From a bacterium MS4 (GTDB taxonomy: Bacteria; Bacillota; Clostridia; Oscillospirales; Acutalibacteraceae), in assembly GCA_000752215.1 (NCBI GenBank), contig CCFG01000017.1, positions 930,001 to 994,000 on the forward strand: a stretch of 64,000 bases of DNA. Direction: 5' to 3'. A model generated the notes under the pieces. It worked only from the letters and a program-made list of their open reading frames with translations, searched no databases and was not told where the DNA came from. Below, in pieces: positions 26,897 through 35,957 of the stretch. The position numbers and the translations under genes were made by a program. Every line of letters starts with the position of its first letter. The stretch's first letter is position 1.

Positions 26897-27508
26897 TCAG
26901 TTCGCGACCTGCACCATCGCGTGGCGCACGATCTTATCCCCGATTTTGTAGCCCTTCTGGAACACCTGCACAATGGTGTTTTCCCCGGCGTTTTCGTCCT
27001 CCACATGGGAAACCGCGTTGTGAAGGTCCGGGTTGAAGACTTCCCCGGCTTCTCCCATCTCGGTTACGCCGAGCTTTGCAAGCGCGCCTTTCAGCTGTGT
27101 GCCGACCATTTCGACCCCCTTGCGAAGGTCCTCCACGGTGCAGTCCTGCTGTTCCAGCGCCCGTTCTAGGTTATCCGCCACGGGTAAAAATTCCGTGACC
27201 GCAGCGGCTGTCGCGTCGGCGTATACCGCCGTTTTTTCGCGTTCCGTACGTTTGCGGTAGTTATCGTATTCCGCGGCTGTGCGGAGCAAAAGCTCTTTTT
27301 GCTTTTTCAGCTCCTCCTGCGCCTGTTCCAGCTGAGCCTGTGCGTCGTCCTTTGGTTTTTCCTGCCCGGCCGGATTTTCCGCCGCCGCAGTTTCCCCGGC
27401 ACAGGCCTTCTCTGCCTTAGAGGTTTCCTCCGGCTTGCCCGCAGAGGTTTTTTCGGGCGTTCCGGAAGTTTTCTTTTTATCCGCTTGTTCTTTTTGGTTT
27501 TTTTCCAA
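26897..27508 (-). CDS. grpE: Nucleotide exchange factor GrpE
   Basis: A 203-residue GrpE that releases ADP from DnaK. Residues 1 to about 65 are low-complexity and rich in Lys/Glu/Ala, longer than in many GrpEs. A coiled coil (65-115) with YDNYRKRTEREK follows, then the beta-domain ending IVRHAMVQVAN. It lies 15 bases after hrcA in the heat-shock operon. Confidence 0.96.
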   Translation of the reverse strand: MEKNQKEQADKKKTSGTPEKTSAGKPEETSKAEKACAGETAAAENPAGQEKPKDDAQAQLEQAQEELKKQKELLLRTAAEYDNYRKRTEREKTAVYADATAAAVTEFLPVADNLERALEQQDCTVEDLRKGVEMVGTQLKGALAKLGVTEMGEAGEVFNPDLHNAVSHVEDENAGENTIVQVFQKGYKIGDKIVRHAMVQVAN

Positions 27509-27523
27509 AACAGTGACCCCTTT

Positions 27524-28555
27524 CTATTCCATATCCAATAGCTCTGTCAGCATTCTTCCGACAGAGCCGGAGAGATATTCAATATTGGAAATGACCTTTC
27601 CGTAGTTCATGCGCGTAGGGCCGATAATGGCGATCGCGCCCGCGTCCCTGCCGCCGACCGAGTACCGGGAGACCACTACGCTGGATTCGCTCAGCTCGGG
27701 ACGCTTGCTTTCCTGACCGATCAGCACCTTCATGCTGTTGCTCTGCTGCATCAGAAGGCGGGAAAGCTCCTGCGGACGGGAGAGGAAATCCATAATGCGG
27801 CGGATGCCCGCCTGCCCCAGCTCGCTGCAGAATAAAAGGTTCATTTCGCCGTCCAGACAGACCTCCGTCTGCATGGTGTCCTGCGCCACGTCCAGCACCG
27901 CCATCAGCGCGTCGCTCATCAGCATCGTCATGTTTCCCAGAGACGCGGCAAAGGACTGAATGTACGCCGGCGTAATGGTGGAAACCGGCAGCCCGACCAG
28001 CTTTTCGTTCAGAACCCTGAAAAACACGCGCAGGATTTCGGGGGTAATATCGAAATCGCAGTGGAAAACGCGGCTTTTCATGGTGCCCGCGGAGGTCATC
28101 ATAATGGCCATCGCGGTCCTTCGGCTGGTCTGCACAAACTGAATGGCACGGATGTCCGCCGAGCTTCCGCTCGGTGTGGTGGAAATGGCCGCGAACCGGG
28201 TCATTCCCGCCAGCGCCCGCGCAACGCCGTCCAGCAGCTTTTCGGGGTCGTATGCGCTCGGCAGCAGCAGGCTGTCGATATAACGCTGCTCTTCCCTGGA
28301 AACCGAATGCTTTTTCATCAGTGTGTCGATATAAACGCGGTAGCCTTTGTGGGAAGGAATTCTTCCCGCGGAGGTGTGCGGCTGCTCCAGCAGCCCCATT
28401 TCCGCAAGGTCGCTCATTTCATTGCGCACCGTCGCGGAGGACACGGTGAAATCAAGGGTGTCGCAAAGCGCCTTGGAACCCACCGGTTCGCCGGTCGCAA
28501 CGTACAAATCAACGACAGCCGCCAGAATTTTCTGTTTCCGTTCGCTTAACTCCAA
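27524..28555 (-). CDS. hrcA: Heat-inducible repressor HrcA
   Basis: A 343-residue HrcA, the repressor that binds CIRCE. It has an N-terminal winged helix with SSATVRNEMSDLAEMGLLEQPHTSAGRIPS, the family signature, then a GAF-like and dimerisation region. The frame continues upstream to a GTG at 28588, but that codon lies inside CIRCE. A TTG at 28555, six bases after GAGGTG, gives MELSERKQK, the normal N-terminus, and is preferred. First gene of the hrcA-grpE-dnaK-dnaJ operon. Confidence 0.95.
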   Translation of the reverse strand: MELSERKQKILAAVVDLYVATGEPVGSKALCDTLDFTVSSATVRNEMSDLAEMGLLEQPHTSAGRIPSHKGYRVYIDTLMKKHSVSREEQRYIDSLLLPSAYDPEKLLDGVARALAGMTRFAAISTTPSGSSADIRAIQFVQTSRRTAMAIMMTSAGTMKSRVFHCDFDITPEILRVFFRVLNEKLVGLPVSTITPAYIQSFAASLGNMTMLMSDALMAVLDVAQDTMQTEVCLDGEMNLLFCSELGQAGIRRIMDFLSRPQELSRLLMQQSNSMKVLIGQESKRPELSESSVVVSRYSVGGRDAGAIAIIGPTRMNYGKVISNIEYLSGSVGRMLTELLDME

Positions 28556-28581
28556 CCCTTTCACCTCGCCTGTTTTATATT

Positions 28582-28608
28582 TTAGCACTCTAATAGTTCG
28601 AGTGCTAA
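28582..28608. promoter_or_regulatory. CIRCE operator
   Basis: TTAGCACTC-N9-GAGTGCTAA matches the CIRCE consensus perfectly. It sits between the promoter at 28620-28648 and the hrcA start, so HrcA bound here blocks the operon, the standard class I heat-shock circuit of Firmicutes. Confidence 0.98.
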
Positions 28609-28619
28609 ATCTAATTAAT

Positions 28620-28648
28620 AATTTACCATTACTTTACCCCATTGTCAA
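28620..28648 (-). promoter_or_regulatory. Promoter of the hrcA operon
   Basis: TTGACA (28643-28648), a 17-base spacer and TAAATT (28620-28625) on the minus strand, directly above CIRCE. Confidence 0.8.
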
Positions 28649-28791
28649 TATAGTATTTGTAAACTCTTTGTGAAATCGTAAAAATTATGTTCTTCCGGCG
28701 AACGGGGAACGCCGCTTTTCATTTCTATGGAGTTATGCTAAACTATTTCCATACCGAACGAATATTATTTTGCATTGGAAATGGAGAAACG

Positions 28792-29616
28792 ATGGAACAG
28801 AATCCCTTCGGCGGCAACTACGCCCGCCTGATCAAAGAGTTGGAGCCGGACTGCGAAAAATGCAGCGGCCTGTGCTGTGTAGCGCTGTACTGCGCAAAAA
28901 CGGAAGGTTTTCCGGCCGATAAAGACGCGGGAACACCCTGCCGATATTTAGCGCCTGATTTCCGCTGCGGGATTCACGCCGATTTGAAAGACAGAAAAAT
29001 GAGCGGCTGCCTTGCTTACGAATGCCTGGGAGCGGGACAGAAAACGACACAAATTTATTCTTCCGTCGGGGACTGGAAGACCGCCCCTGATCAAGCGGAA
29101 GCGATCTTTCAAGCCTTTTCCGTTCTTTTTCAGCTCCACCAGATTTTATGGTACCTCATTGAAGCGGCTTCCCTGACCTCGGACGAAAAGACAGCGGCAG
29201 CCGTCGACGCTCTTATCGAGGAAAATCAGCAAATGTCCCAATTGCCCCGCGGCAGCCTTTTGGAGACGGACATTGCCGGACACAAATCAAAAGCGAACCG
29301 TATATTGAAAAAAATCATCGGGAGCATTTCATCTGAAGACCCTGAAGCACGCCAAAGGGCCGACTTTTTAGGAAAAAATTTCAGGAAAGCGAGCCTTGAC
29401 CGAAAAGACTTCAGCATGTCGCTCCTGATCGCGGCTGATCTGGAAGGCTGCAGTTTGGACAGAACTGTCTTTTTAGGGGCCGATCTCCGCGACGCAAACC
29501 TGAAAAATACCGATTTAAGCAGGAGCGTTTTTCTGACACAAATGCAGATAAACTCCGCGAAGGGCAACCGGAACACCCGGCTTCCCGCTGGGCTGCGCCG
29601 CCCTTCGGCATGGTAG
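28792..29616 (+). CDS. Cysteine-cluster and pentapeptide-repeat protein
   Basis: A 274-residue protein in two parts. The N-terminus (about 18-85) has a cysteine cluster, CEKCSGLCC followed by single cysteines and CGIHADLKDRKMSGCLAYEC, which looks like a metal or Fe-S site of the YkgJ kind. The C-terminus (about 195-260) contains pentapeptide repeats such as ADLEGCSLDRTVFLGADLRDANL, expected to form a short right-handed beta helix. TGGAGAAA precedes the ATG at 28792. It lies on the opposite strand to the hemW-hrcA block, which it interrupts together with the next gene. Function unknown. Confidence 0.8.
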   Translation: MEQNPFGGNYARLIKELEPDCEKCSGLCCVALYCAKTEGFPADKDAGTPCRYLAPDFRCGIHADLKDRKMSGCLAYECLGAGQKTTQIYSSVGDWKTAPDQAEAIFQAFSVLFQLHQILWYLIEAASLTSDEKTAAAVDALIEENQQMSQLPRGSLLETDIAGHKSKANRILKKIIGSISSEDPEARQRADFLGKNFRKASLDRKDFSMSLLIAADLEGCSLDRTVFLGADLRDANLKNTDLSRSVFLTQMQINSAKGNRNTRLPAGLRRPSAW

Positions 29617-29748
29617 CGCGTGTTTGTAAAACGAAACCTGCTTTACGGCCTTTCCAGATTATGCTAAAATATAATCCGGTCGGTTAAGAGTATTGACGTC
29701 AGGCGACAGCTTACGTTCTATTACCGGCTGGTAAAGGGAAGTGCATAT

Positions 29749-30630
29749 ATGAATCAGAATTGGTCTGTAACAAAAAACTTTACTGTAGAAACGCACGGCT
29801 TTCAGGGCTGTTTTTATTGTTCGGAACGGCCATGGGAAGAAAAAAAGGCCGTCATTGTCTGCGGCGGAAGCGACGGGGATTTTACCTTGACAAAGCAGCT
29901 GGGCGAAACCTTTTGCAGCCAGGGCGTCCATGTGCTGGCACTGGCTTACGTGAACGCTCCCGGTTTACCCAAGCATACCGTTGAAGCCCCTGTCGAAAGT
30001 GCTGAAAACGCCGTTCAATGGCTGCTTGATAACGGGTTTGACAAAATCGGCATGTACGGTATTTCCAGCGGCGGCGAATACGCCTTGCTGGCGGCTTCCC
30101 TTCTTCCCCGGATTACCTGTGCCGTTGCGGTCTCCGCACCGTCCGCCGTTTCCCAGGCGGACAACGGTGTCCATTATAAAAACACCTCCTGCTGGACGTG
30201 GAGGAATCAGCCCGTGCCTTATATGAAAATCAATTACTCCCTGATTGGCGCCATCCCCATGAGCATTCGCCATAAGGAGCTGTATACCAGACATTTTTAT
30301 GAAAAAGGGATCGGGTCCGCGCCCGACAACGTATGGATTCCGGTTGAAAAAATCAACGGGCCCGTTCTTTTTCTCACAGCCGGAGAAGATTCCATCTGCC
30401 CAAGCAGTGAATTTGCCGAACGTGCGGTACAAAGGCTGAAAGAACATGATTTTCCTTTTCCGTACGAGCATGTCGATTATCCATACGCCAGTCATTTCCT
30501 GATTCCCGCCTTAACGCCGGGATCCGCCCCCTTCAAAGCGTTTGCCATTGAAAGGCGCCGCCCGAAAGAGTGTGCCGAAAGCCGCGCCGATTCCCTCAAA
30601 AAAACGGTCGCATGGCTGAAAAAATGGTAG
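29749..30630 (+). CDS. Alpha/beta hydrolase (BAAT C-terminal-like acyl-CoA thioesterase family)
   Basis: A 293-residue serine hydrolase. The nucleophile elbow is GISSGGEYAL (Ser near residue 105). The acid is in TAGEDSICPSS and the histidine in YASHFLIP, the arrangement of the BAAT C-terminal/dienelactone-hydrolase-like group. There is no signal peptide, so it is cytosolic. The substrate is unknown; the family includes acyl-CoA thioesterases and acyltransferases. It stands 132 bases after the pentapeptide gene and ends at a bidirectional terminator. Confidence 0.8.
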   Translation: MNQNWSVTKNFTVETHGFQGCFYCSERPWEEKKAVIVCGGSDGDFTLTKQLGETFCSQGVHVLALAYVNAPGLPKHTVEAPVESAENAVQWLLDNGFDKIGMYGISSGGEYALLAASLLPRITCAVAVSAPSAVSQADNGVHYKNTSCWTWRNQPVPYMKINYSLIGAIPMSIRHKELYTRHFYEKGIGSAPDNVWIPVEKINGPVLFLTAGEDSICPSSEFAERAVQRLKEHDFPFPYEHVDYPYASHFLIPALTPGSAPFKAFAIERRRPKECAESRADSLKKTVAWLKKW

Positions 30631-30702
30631 GCCGCACGTTTCGCAGCGGGGTCTGTTTGTAAACCGGCCCGGATTCAAGCCATGCAGTTTCATCGTCACG
30701 TG

Positions 30703-30735
30703 AAAAAAGAGCCGCGGAGCATCCCGCGGCTCTTT
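30703..30735. terminator. Bidirectional terminator between the hydrolase gene and hemW
   Basis: AAAGAGCCGCGG and CCGCGGCTCTTT form a 12-bp stem. The A-run before it acts as the T-tract on the minus strand, where it ends the lepA-hemW transcript. Confidence 0.88.
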
Positions 30736-30738
30736 CCG

Positions 30739-31863
30739 TTATCCGTTTTCCGCGCTGTACAAAATCTCCGCCGTCAGCATGTTGGAAACCAGAAATCCCC
30801 GCGGCGTAAAACGGAACCCGCCGTCTGTGCAGACGGTCAGCCCGCCCTTTTCATAAAGCTTTGCCGCTTTCAGCATCCTCGCGGGAAGCCCCGTGCCGAA
30901 CCGTTCGCGGCAGCCTTCGTCCGTAAGCCCCTCCGTCAGGCGCAGGGCGAGCATGGCGTATTCCTCAAACCCGCCGCCCTCCCCGTCCGGCACGGGTTCT
31001 CCGCCTTCGAGAAATTCCGAAAGGCTTCTCGGATAATAGAACCGTTTCCCTTCCATGAACGAATGCGCCGCCGGACCGATTCCCAGATATTCCTCACAGC
31101 GCCAGTATTTCAGATTGTGTCGGCTCTCAAAGCCCGGTTTCGCAAAATTGGAGATTTCGTACTGGTGAAACCCGCGCTTTTCCAGCTCTTCGCAGGCGAA
31201 CAGATATAGCCCGCTCGCTTCGTCGTCGTCCGGAACGCACAGCGTTTCTTTCTTTTTTCCGTAAACCGTGTCCGGCTCAATTTTCAACAGATAGGCGGAA
31301 AGATGTTGAATCCCCGCGTCCGCGCAGAAATCAATCGAGTACAGAAGGCTTTCCTTTGTCTGTTTCTGGATGGCAAGCATCAGGTCGAGGGAGAGATTGT
31401 CAAAACCCGCGTCCTGTGCGTAAGCAACCGTTTTTTTCGCCTGTGCGGCGGTGTGCCGCCGGCCCAGAAGCGAAAGCTCGTCCTCGTTTGCGGACTGCAG
31501 GCCGATCGACAGGCGGTTTGCCCCCGCCGCGCGGATTTCCTTCAAAAAGCCGCGCAGGTCCTCTGCGGGATTGACCTCCACGGTAATTTCTGCGCCGTCC
31601 AGCCTGAAGCAATCCTTCGCGCGCGCAAGGATTGCGGACAGCCGCTCTGCGCCGAGCAGGTTCGGGGTGCCGCCGCCGAAGTACAGCGTGTCGGCCCGCC
31701 GCCCGTACCGCCCCGCGTACGACCCGAGCGCTTCCATCACCCGCTGTGCGTACCGGTCCATCTTTTCTCCGACGGCGGGCTGGGAATAAAAGTCGCAGTA
31801 CGGGCATTTGCCGTCGCAGAACGGCACATGGAGATAAAGGCCGAAAGGCTTTTCGTTATTCAT
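30739..31863 (-). CDS. hemW: HemW-like radical SAM protein (coproporphyrinogen oxidase-like)
   Basis: A 374-residue radical SAM protein with the CxxxCxxC cluster motif in [13 protein letters not shown], the SAM-binding YFGGGTPN and the HemW-type C-terminal domain ([11 protein letters not shown]). HemW proteins bind haem and are thought to deliver it. One odd feature is the usually conserved DL(M/I)xGLPxQT stretch, which here reads [10 protein letters not shown] and so lacks the Gly and Pro. The ATG overlaps the lepA stop by 8 bases, a tight coupling. Confidence 0.9.
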   Translation of the reverse strand: MNNEKPFGLYLHVPFCDGKCPYCDFYSQPAVGEKMDRYAQRVMEALGSYAGRYGRRADTLYFGGGTPNLLGAERLSAILARAKDCFRLDGAEITVEVNPAEDLRGFLKEIRAAGANRLSIGLQSANEDELSLLGRRHTAAQAKKTVAYAQDAGFDNLSLDLMLAIQKQTKESLLYSIDFCADAGIQHLSAYLLKIEPDTVYGKKKETLCVPDDDEASGLYLFACEELEKRGFHQYEISNFAKPGFESRHNLKYWRCEEYLGIGPAAHSFMEGKRFYYPRSLSEFLEGGEPVPDGEGGGFEEYAMLALRLTEGLTDEGCRERFGTGLPARMLKAAKLYEKGGLTVCTDGGFRFTPRGFLVSNMLTAEILYSAENG

Positions 31864-33673
31864 CCAGCTTCAGCACACTCATAAACGCCTCCTGCGGCAC
31901 CTCCACCGTGCCGAGCTGGCGCATGCGCTTCTTGCCTTCCTTCTGTTTTTCCAGCAGCTTCTTTTTGCGCGTGATGTCGCCGCCGTAGCACTTGGCCAGA
32001 ACGTCCTTGCGCATGGCCTTGACCGTTTCGCGCGCGATGATCCTGCCGCCCACACAGGCCTGAATCGGCACCTCAAAAAGCTGGCGCGGGATTTTCTCCG
32101 ACAGCTTCTCCGCCATCTTGCGCGCGCGCGGATACGCCTTGTCGGCGTGGATAATAAAGGAAAGCGCGTCCACCACGTCGCCGTTGAGCATGATGTCCAG
32201 CTTGACGAGGCTGCTTTTTTTGTATCCGCTCAGCTCATAGTCGAACGAGGCGTAGCCGCGGGTACGGGATTTCAGCGCGTCGAAAAAGTCGTAGATGATC
32301 TCGTTCAGCGGCAGCTCGTAATGGATGTCCACACGGTCGGTGTCGATGTATTTCATATCCTTGAAGACGCCGCGCCTGTCCTGGCAAAGCTCCATAATAT
32401 TGCCGACATATTCGCTCGGCGTATAGATATGGGCGTTGGTGATCGGCTCCTCCGCCTGCGAAATCAGCGACGGGTCGGGGTAATTGGTCGGGTTGTCAAT
32501 ATGAATCACTTCCCCGTTGGTTTTCGTGATCCGGTAAACCACACTGGGGGCGGTGGTAATAATGTCAAGGTTGTATTCGCGTTCCAGCCGTTCCTGAATA
32601 ATTTCCATATGCAGAAGGCCCAGAAAGCCGCAGCGGAAGCCGAAACCGAGCGCAACGGACGTCTCCGGCTCAAACGACAGCGCCGCGTCGTTCAGCTGCA
32701 GCTTGTCAAGCGCGTCGCGCAGATCGGGATAGCGCGCGCCGTCCGCCGGGTAAATCCCGCAGAAAACCATTGGCTGCACCGAGCGGTAACCCGGCAGCGG
32801 CGTTTTGGCGGGGTTGCCCGCCAGCGTAACGGTGTCGCCCACACGGGCGTCCTTCACCGCCTTGATGGAAGCAGCGATATAGCCGACCTCCCCTGCGCTG
32901 AGCCCCGCGCTCGGCTCCAGACAGGTCGCGCGGCCGTAGCCGCACTCCACCACGGTGAATTCCGCGCCCGTCGCCATCAGCCGGATGGTGTCGCCCGGAT
33001 GCACTTGCCCGTCCTTTAGCCGCACATGGATGATCACGCCCTTGTACGCGTCGTAGTAGGAATCGAAAATCAGCGCCTTGAGCGGTGCGTTTTCGTCGCC
33101 CTGCGGAGACGGAACGTGTTTGACGATCTGCTCCATCACCTGGTCAATGTTCGTTCCCAGCTTTGCTGAAATGCACGGCGCCTCGTCCGCGGGAATGCCG
33201 ATGACGTCCTCTATTTCCGTGCGCACCTTTTCCGGCTGCGCGCTGGGCAGGTCGATCTTATTGATGACCGGAACGATTTCCAGCCCGGCGTCCACCGCCA
33301 GATAGGTGTTCGCCAGCGTCTGCGCCTCGATTCCCTGGGAAGCGTCCACCACCAGTACCGCGCCTTCACAGGCGGCGAGCGAACGCGAAACCTCGTAGTT
33401 AAAGTCCACATGGCCCGGGGTATCGATCAAATTGAAAACATAGTCCTGCCCGTCCTGCGCGCTGTAAACGAGCGTAACGGCGTGCGCCTTGATGGTGATG
33501 CCCCGTTCGCGCTCCAAGTCCATGTTGTCGAGCAGCTGATTTTCCATATCGCGCAGCGCGACGGATTTCGTCTGCTCCAAAATGCGGTCGGCCAGCGTGC
33601 TTTTCCCGTGGTCAATGTGCGCGATAATGCTGAAATTCCGTATTCTCTCGCGTGGTATCGACAAATTTATCAC
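31856..33673 (-). CDS. lepA: Elongation factor 4 (LepA)
   Basis: A 605-residue ribosomal GTPase that acts on stalled or mistranslocated ribosomes. It has AHIDHGKST (G1), DTPGHVDF (G3) and NKIDLPSA (G4), the EF-G-like domains II, III and V, and the LepA-specific C-terminal domain. The start is GTG at 33673, preceded by TGAGGATTAG; no ATG fits. It is in the conserved Firmicute position between spoIIP and hemW. Confidence 0.97.
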   Translation of the reverse strand: MINLSIPRERIRNFSIIAHIDHGKSTLADRILEQTKSVALRDMENQLLDNMDLERERGITIKAHAVTLVYSAQDGQDYVFNLIDTPGHVDFNYEVSRSLAACEGAVLVVDASQGIEAQTLANTYLAVDAGLEIVPVINKIDLPSAQPEKVRTEIEDVIGIPADEAPCISAKLGTNIDQVMEQIVKHVPSPQGDENAPLKALIFDSYYDAYKGVIIHVRLKDGQVHPGDTIRLMATGAEFTVVECGYGRATCLEPSAGLSAGEVGYIAASIKAVKDARVGDTVTLAGNPAKTPLPGYRSVQPMVFCGIYPADGARYPDLRDALDKLQLNDAALSFEPETSVALGFGFRCGFLGLLHMEIIQERLEREYNLDIITTAPSVVYRITKTNGEVIHIDNPTNYPDPSLISQAEEPITNAHIYTPSEYVGNIMELCQDRRGVFKDMKYIDTDRVDIHYELPLNEIIYDFFDALKSRTRGYASFDYELSGYKKSSLVKLDIMLNGDVVDALSFIIHADKAYPRARKMAEKLSEKIPRQLFEVPIQACVGGRIIARETVKAMRKDVLAKCYGGDITRKKKLLEKQKEGKKRMRQLGTVEVPQEAFMSVLKLDE

Positions 33674-33958
33674 CTAATCCTCAAAGATAATATGGCTTCC
33701 GTTTTCCGGCCAATTCCGGGAAAAACCTTAAAACGACCCGGCAGTCAGACTGAAAATGCTGGAAAGATAATGAATAATATATTATAACACAGATCACGAA
33801 TTCTGAATAGTATGCCGTGCGGCGGGGAGAAATTTTATATGCGGCAGGGAGAAATTTTTATAAAACGCGCGAAATAAAGCCCGGTAAAGTCCGGACTGTG
33901 GAACGCGCATAAAAATAGCGGCGTACCGGGAAATTTCTTCTCCGGCGCGCCGCCATGA
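33674..33958. other. Intergenic stretch between lepA and the secreted-protein gene
   Basis: About 285 bases without a gene. There is a near-direct repeat GGGAGAAATTTT at roughly 33826 and 33848, with no clear terminator or promoter. Confidence 0.35.
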
Positions 33959-34540
33959 TCAATATTTCAGATTTCTGTAATACTTGTCGTTCAGCAGGCG
34001 TTTCTTGTGCGGGCGGTTCGGACGGCGGTAGCGTTTGCGGCCTCCGCCTCTCGGCGGACGGCGGTTGCTGAACACGACGATCAGCACCACCACGATGCCC
34101 AGTGCAATACACACCCACGAAAGAATTCCGATCCAGTTCATTTTTTTGTTGGCCGCGCTATCCACGATCACGGAGCTGAGCGGGTTGTTTTCCTCTATGC
34201 TGTCCACGCTGGGAAGAACAATCTCGCTGGATTCTTCACCGCTGCTGAAAACCCCGCCGGAAACGTCACCGGAGACGTCACCTGAGGCATCTCCGGAAGC
34301 TCCGGAGAAAATTTCCGAGGATACCGGCTTTTTGCTCGTGACCGATCTTCTGGAGCTGACGGCCGGTTTGCTGGAAACGGTACTCGCGACGGACTGTGAG
34401 GGAGCCTGGGAGGACTGCTGGTTCAGGATCTGTTCCACCTGTTCCGGCGTTATCTCAGTTGCCAGGGCGGTAACGGAGTACAATGAAAACATAAAGATCA
34501 ATATGAATACTGAAAACCATATTTTCTTATGTTGATTCAT
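33959..34540 (-). CDS. Secreted or membrane-anchored Ser-rich protein
   Basis: A 193-residue protein with an N-terminal signal peptide (about 7-29, ending ALATE), a Ser/Val-rich low-complexity stretch with the tandem motif SGDASGDVSGDVSG, one membrane segment (about 137-158) and a strongly basic tail of Arg/Lys/Tyr. GGAGGAAACG precedes the ATG at 34540. It lies in the gpr-spoIIP-lepA block, where B. subtilis has yqxA, so a link with sporulation is possible. Family not recognised. Confidence 0.65.
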   Translation of the reverse strand: MNQHKKIWFSVFILIFMFSLYSVTALATEITPEQVEQILNQQSSQAPSQSVASTVSSKPAVSSRRSVTSKKPVSSEIFSGASGDASGDVSGDVSGGVFSSGEESSEIVLPSVDSIEENNPLSSVIVDSAANKKMNWIGILSWVCIALGIVVVLIVVFSNRRPPRGGGRKRYRRPNRPHKKRLLNDKYYRNLKY

Positions 34541-34781
34541 GATACGTTTCCTCCACAGCATTCTCTCTCAATGATAATACGAAATTATTATACCATACTT
34601 TCGCCACATTGCAAGTTTCCTGCCATGTTTTGCCGGTAATCTGGTAAATAAGGGTTTTGTCGTCGCCAAAGCCGATTCTGCGGGAATTGGCGTCGACCTC
34701 CGCCATGCCGAAAAGCAGTGCAAAGACGCAAAGCGTGCTGAAAAACGACGCAAAGAAAATCCTTTTTCTTTTTCTTTCCAT
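34527..34781 (-). CDS. Small membrane-anchored protein between spoIIP and lepA
   Basis: An 84-residue protein with a basic N-terminus and one hydrophobic segment (about 8-27), then a polar, probably extracytoplasmic part containing GFGDDKTLIYQITGKTW. It starts 25 bases after spoIIP and its end overlaps the next gene by 14 bases, so it belongs to the spoIIP transcript. Its position matches yqxA of other Firmicutes, but the sequence similarity is not clear to me. Confidence 0.6.
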   Translation of the reverse strand: MERKRKRIFFASFFSTLCVFALLFGMAEVDANSRRIGFGDDKTLIYQITGKTWQETCNVAKVWYNNFVLSLRENAVEETYHEST

Positions 34782-34806
34782 TTTTTTAACATCTTTTCCT
34801 TTCCGC

Positions 34807-35898
34807 TTATGTCAGGCCGTTCAGAACGTTGACCAGCGCTTTCCCGAACAGCTCCCCGGAGTACACCGCCTCGTCAAGGGTGTTGACCTCGGTGCCGAAC
34901 TCGATCAGCAGGGAACCTTTCGTCAGATTTTCATTATACTTCCTCGCGCAGAAATTCAGCGGCCTCGCCAAACCGGGGTATAAATCCGCCAGCGACTTCT
35001 GCAGCCGCACGGCCAGCCTGAAATTGTATTCCCAGTTGGGGAAGCCGAGCGTGCCGTCGTCGTCACAGCCGGAGATGATCATCACCTGCGCGGCCTTCCT
35101 GCCGTTGACCGTCGCGGTCGGCTTGATCCTGGTTCCGTCGGAGGTGCCCATCGCGTCGCGGTGGATGTCGAGCGTGACCTGGATGCCCGGATATTTCTTC
35201 AGGTTGTTCTGCATCGTCACCTTGGAACGGTCATAAGAACCGTTATAGCTCGGGTAGTCGTGCAGGGTGGTGTCGTGCACCACGTTGATTCCGGCGGCCT
35301 TCAGCTGGGCGGCGATCTGGTCGCCCACGGCGACCACGCTTTTCGCTTTGTCCTGGCTGCGCGTATCGCCCAAAAACGCCTCCGTTGTGTGGGTGTGGTA
35401 AATCAGGACCTGCGGCGTCGAATTCTTGACGATTTTTACCGCAGGCTGTTTCTGAAGCTCCGAAGCGATGTCGACCGTATGGTTTTTATTCGTATTCTTT
35501 ACCCATATATTATTGTATTGGGAACCGGAATTGGCAATGCTCATTTCCTTCACGCCCTTGGGCAGCGTAACGGGAGACGACGACGTGCCCGACGCCGTGC
35601 TCGAAGCCGCCTGTGAGCTTACCCCCGTACCGGAGCTGTCCTGTGAAGAAGCCGGGGCGGAGTTTACGCCCGAAGAAACCGGCGACTCGCTGCTCCCGTG
35701 CTCATTATCCTCTTCATCCTCTTCCAGATAATCCTCTTTCATTGCCTCGGCAGCACCCGCGGGCATGATAAAGCCCGCCGCGGCGAACGCCGCGTCCTTT
35801 GCCTGCAGCACGGGCAAACGTCCCAGAACGCACGCGACCGCCGCAAACACCAATGCAACCGAGCAGATTCCCATTCCCTTTTGCATCCAGTTTTTCAT
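34807..35898 (-). CDS. spoIIP: Stage II sporulation protein P
   Basis: SpoIIP is the peptidoglycan amidase/endopeptidase that acts with SpoIID and SpoIIM to thin septal wall during engulfment. An N-terminal membrane segment is followed by an acidic, Ser-rich linker and the catalytic domain with LIYHTHTTEAF, DIHRDAMG and LLIEFGTEVNT, which supply the zinc ligands of the family. The ATG at 35898 with GGGGGCAGGAT is preferred over one at 35925, giving 363 residues. It follows gpr, as in other spore formers. Confidence 0.93.
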   Translation of the reverse strand: MKNWMQKGMGICSVALVFAAVACVLGRLPVLQAKDAAFAAAGFIMPAGAAEAMKEDYLEEDEEDNEHGSSESPVSSGVNSAPASSQDSSGTGVSSQAASSTASGTSSSPVTLPKGVKEMSIANSGSQYNNIWVKNTNKNHTVDIASELQKQPAVKIVKNSTPQVLIYHTHTTEAFLGDTRSQDKAKSVVAVGDQIAAQLKAAGINVVHDTTLHDYPSYNGSYDRSKVTMQNNLKKYPGIQVTLDIHRDAMGTSDGTRIKPTATVNGRKAAQVMIISGCDDDGTLGFPNWEYNFRLAVRLQKSLADLYPGLARPLNFCARKYNENLTKGSLLIEFGTEVNTLDEAVYSGELFGKALVNVLNGLT

Positions 35899-35957
35899 AT
35901 CCTGCCCCCATTGAATGATATTCATTCTTATGCGGGCGGGACAAATTTCATGATGCT

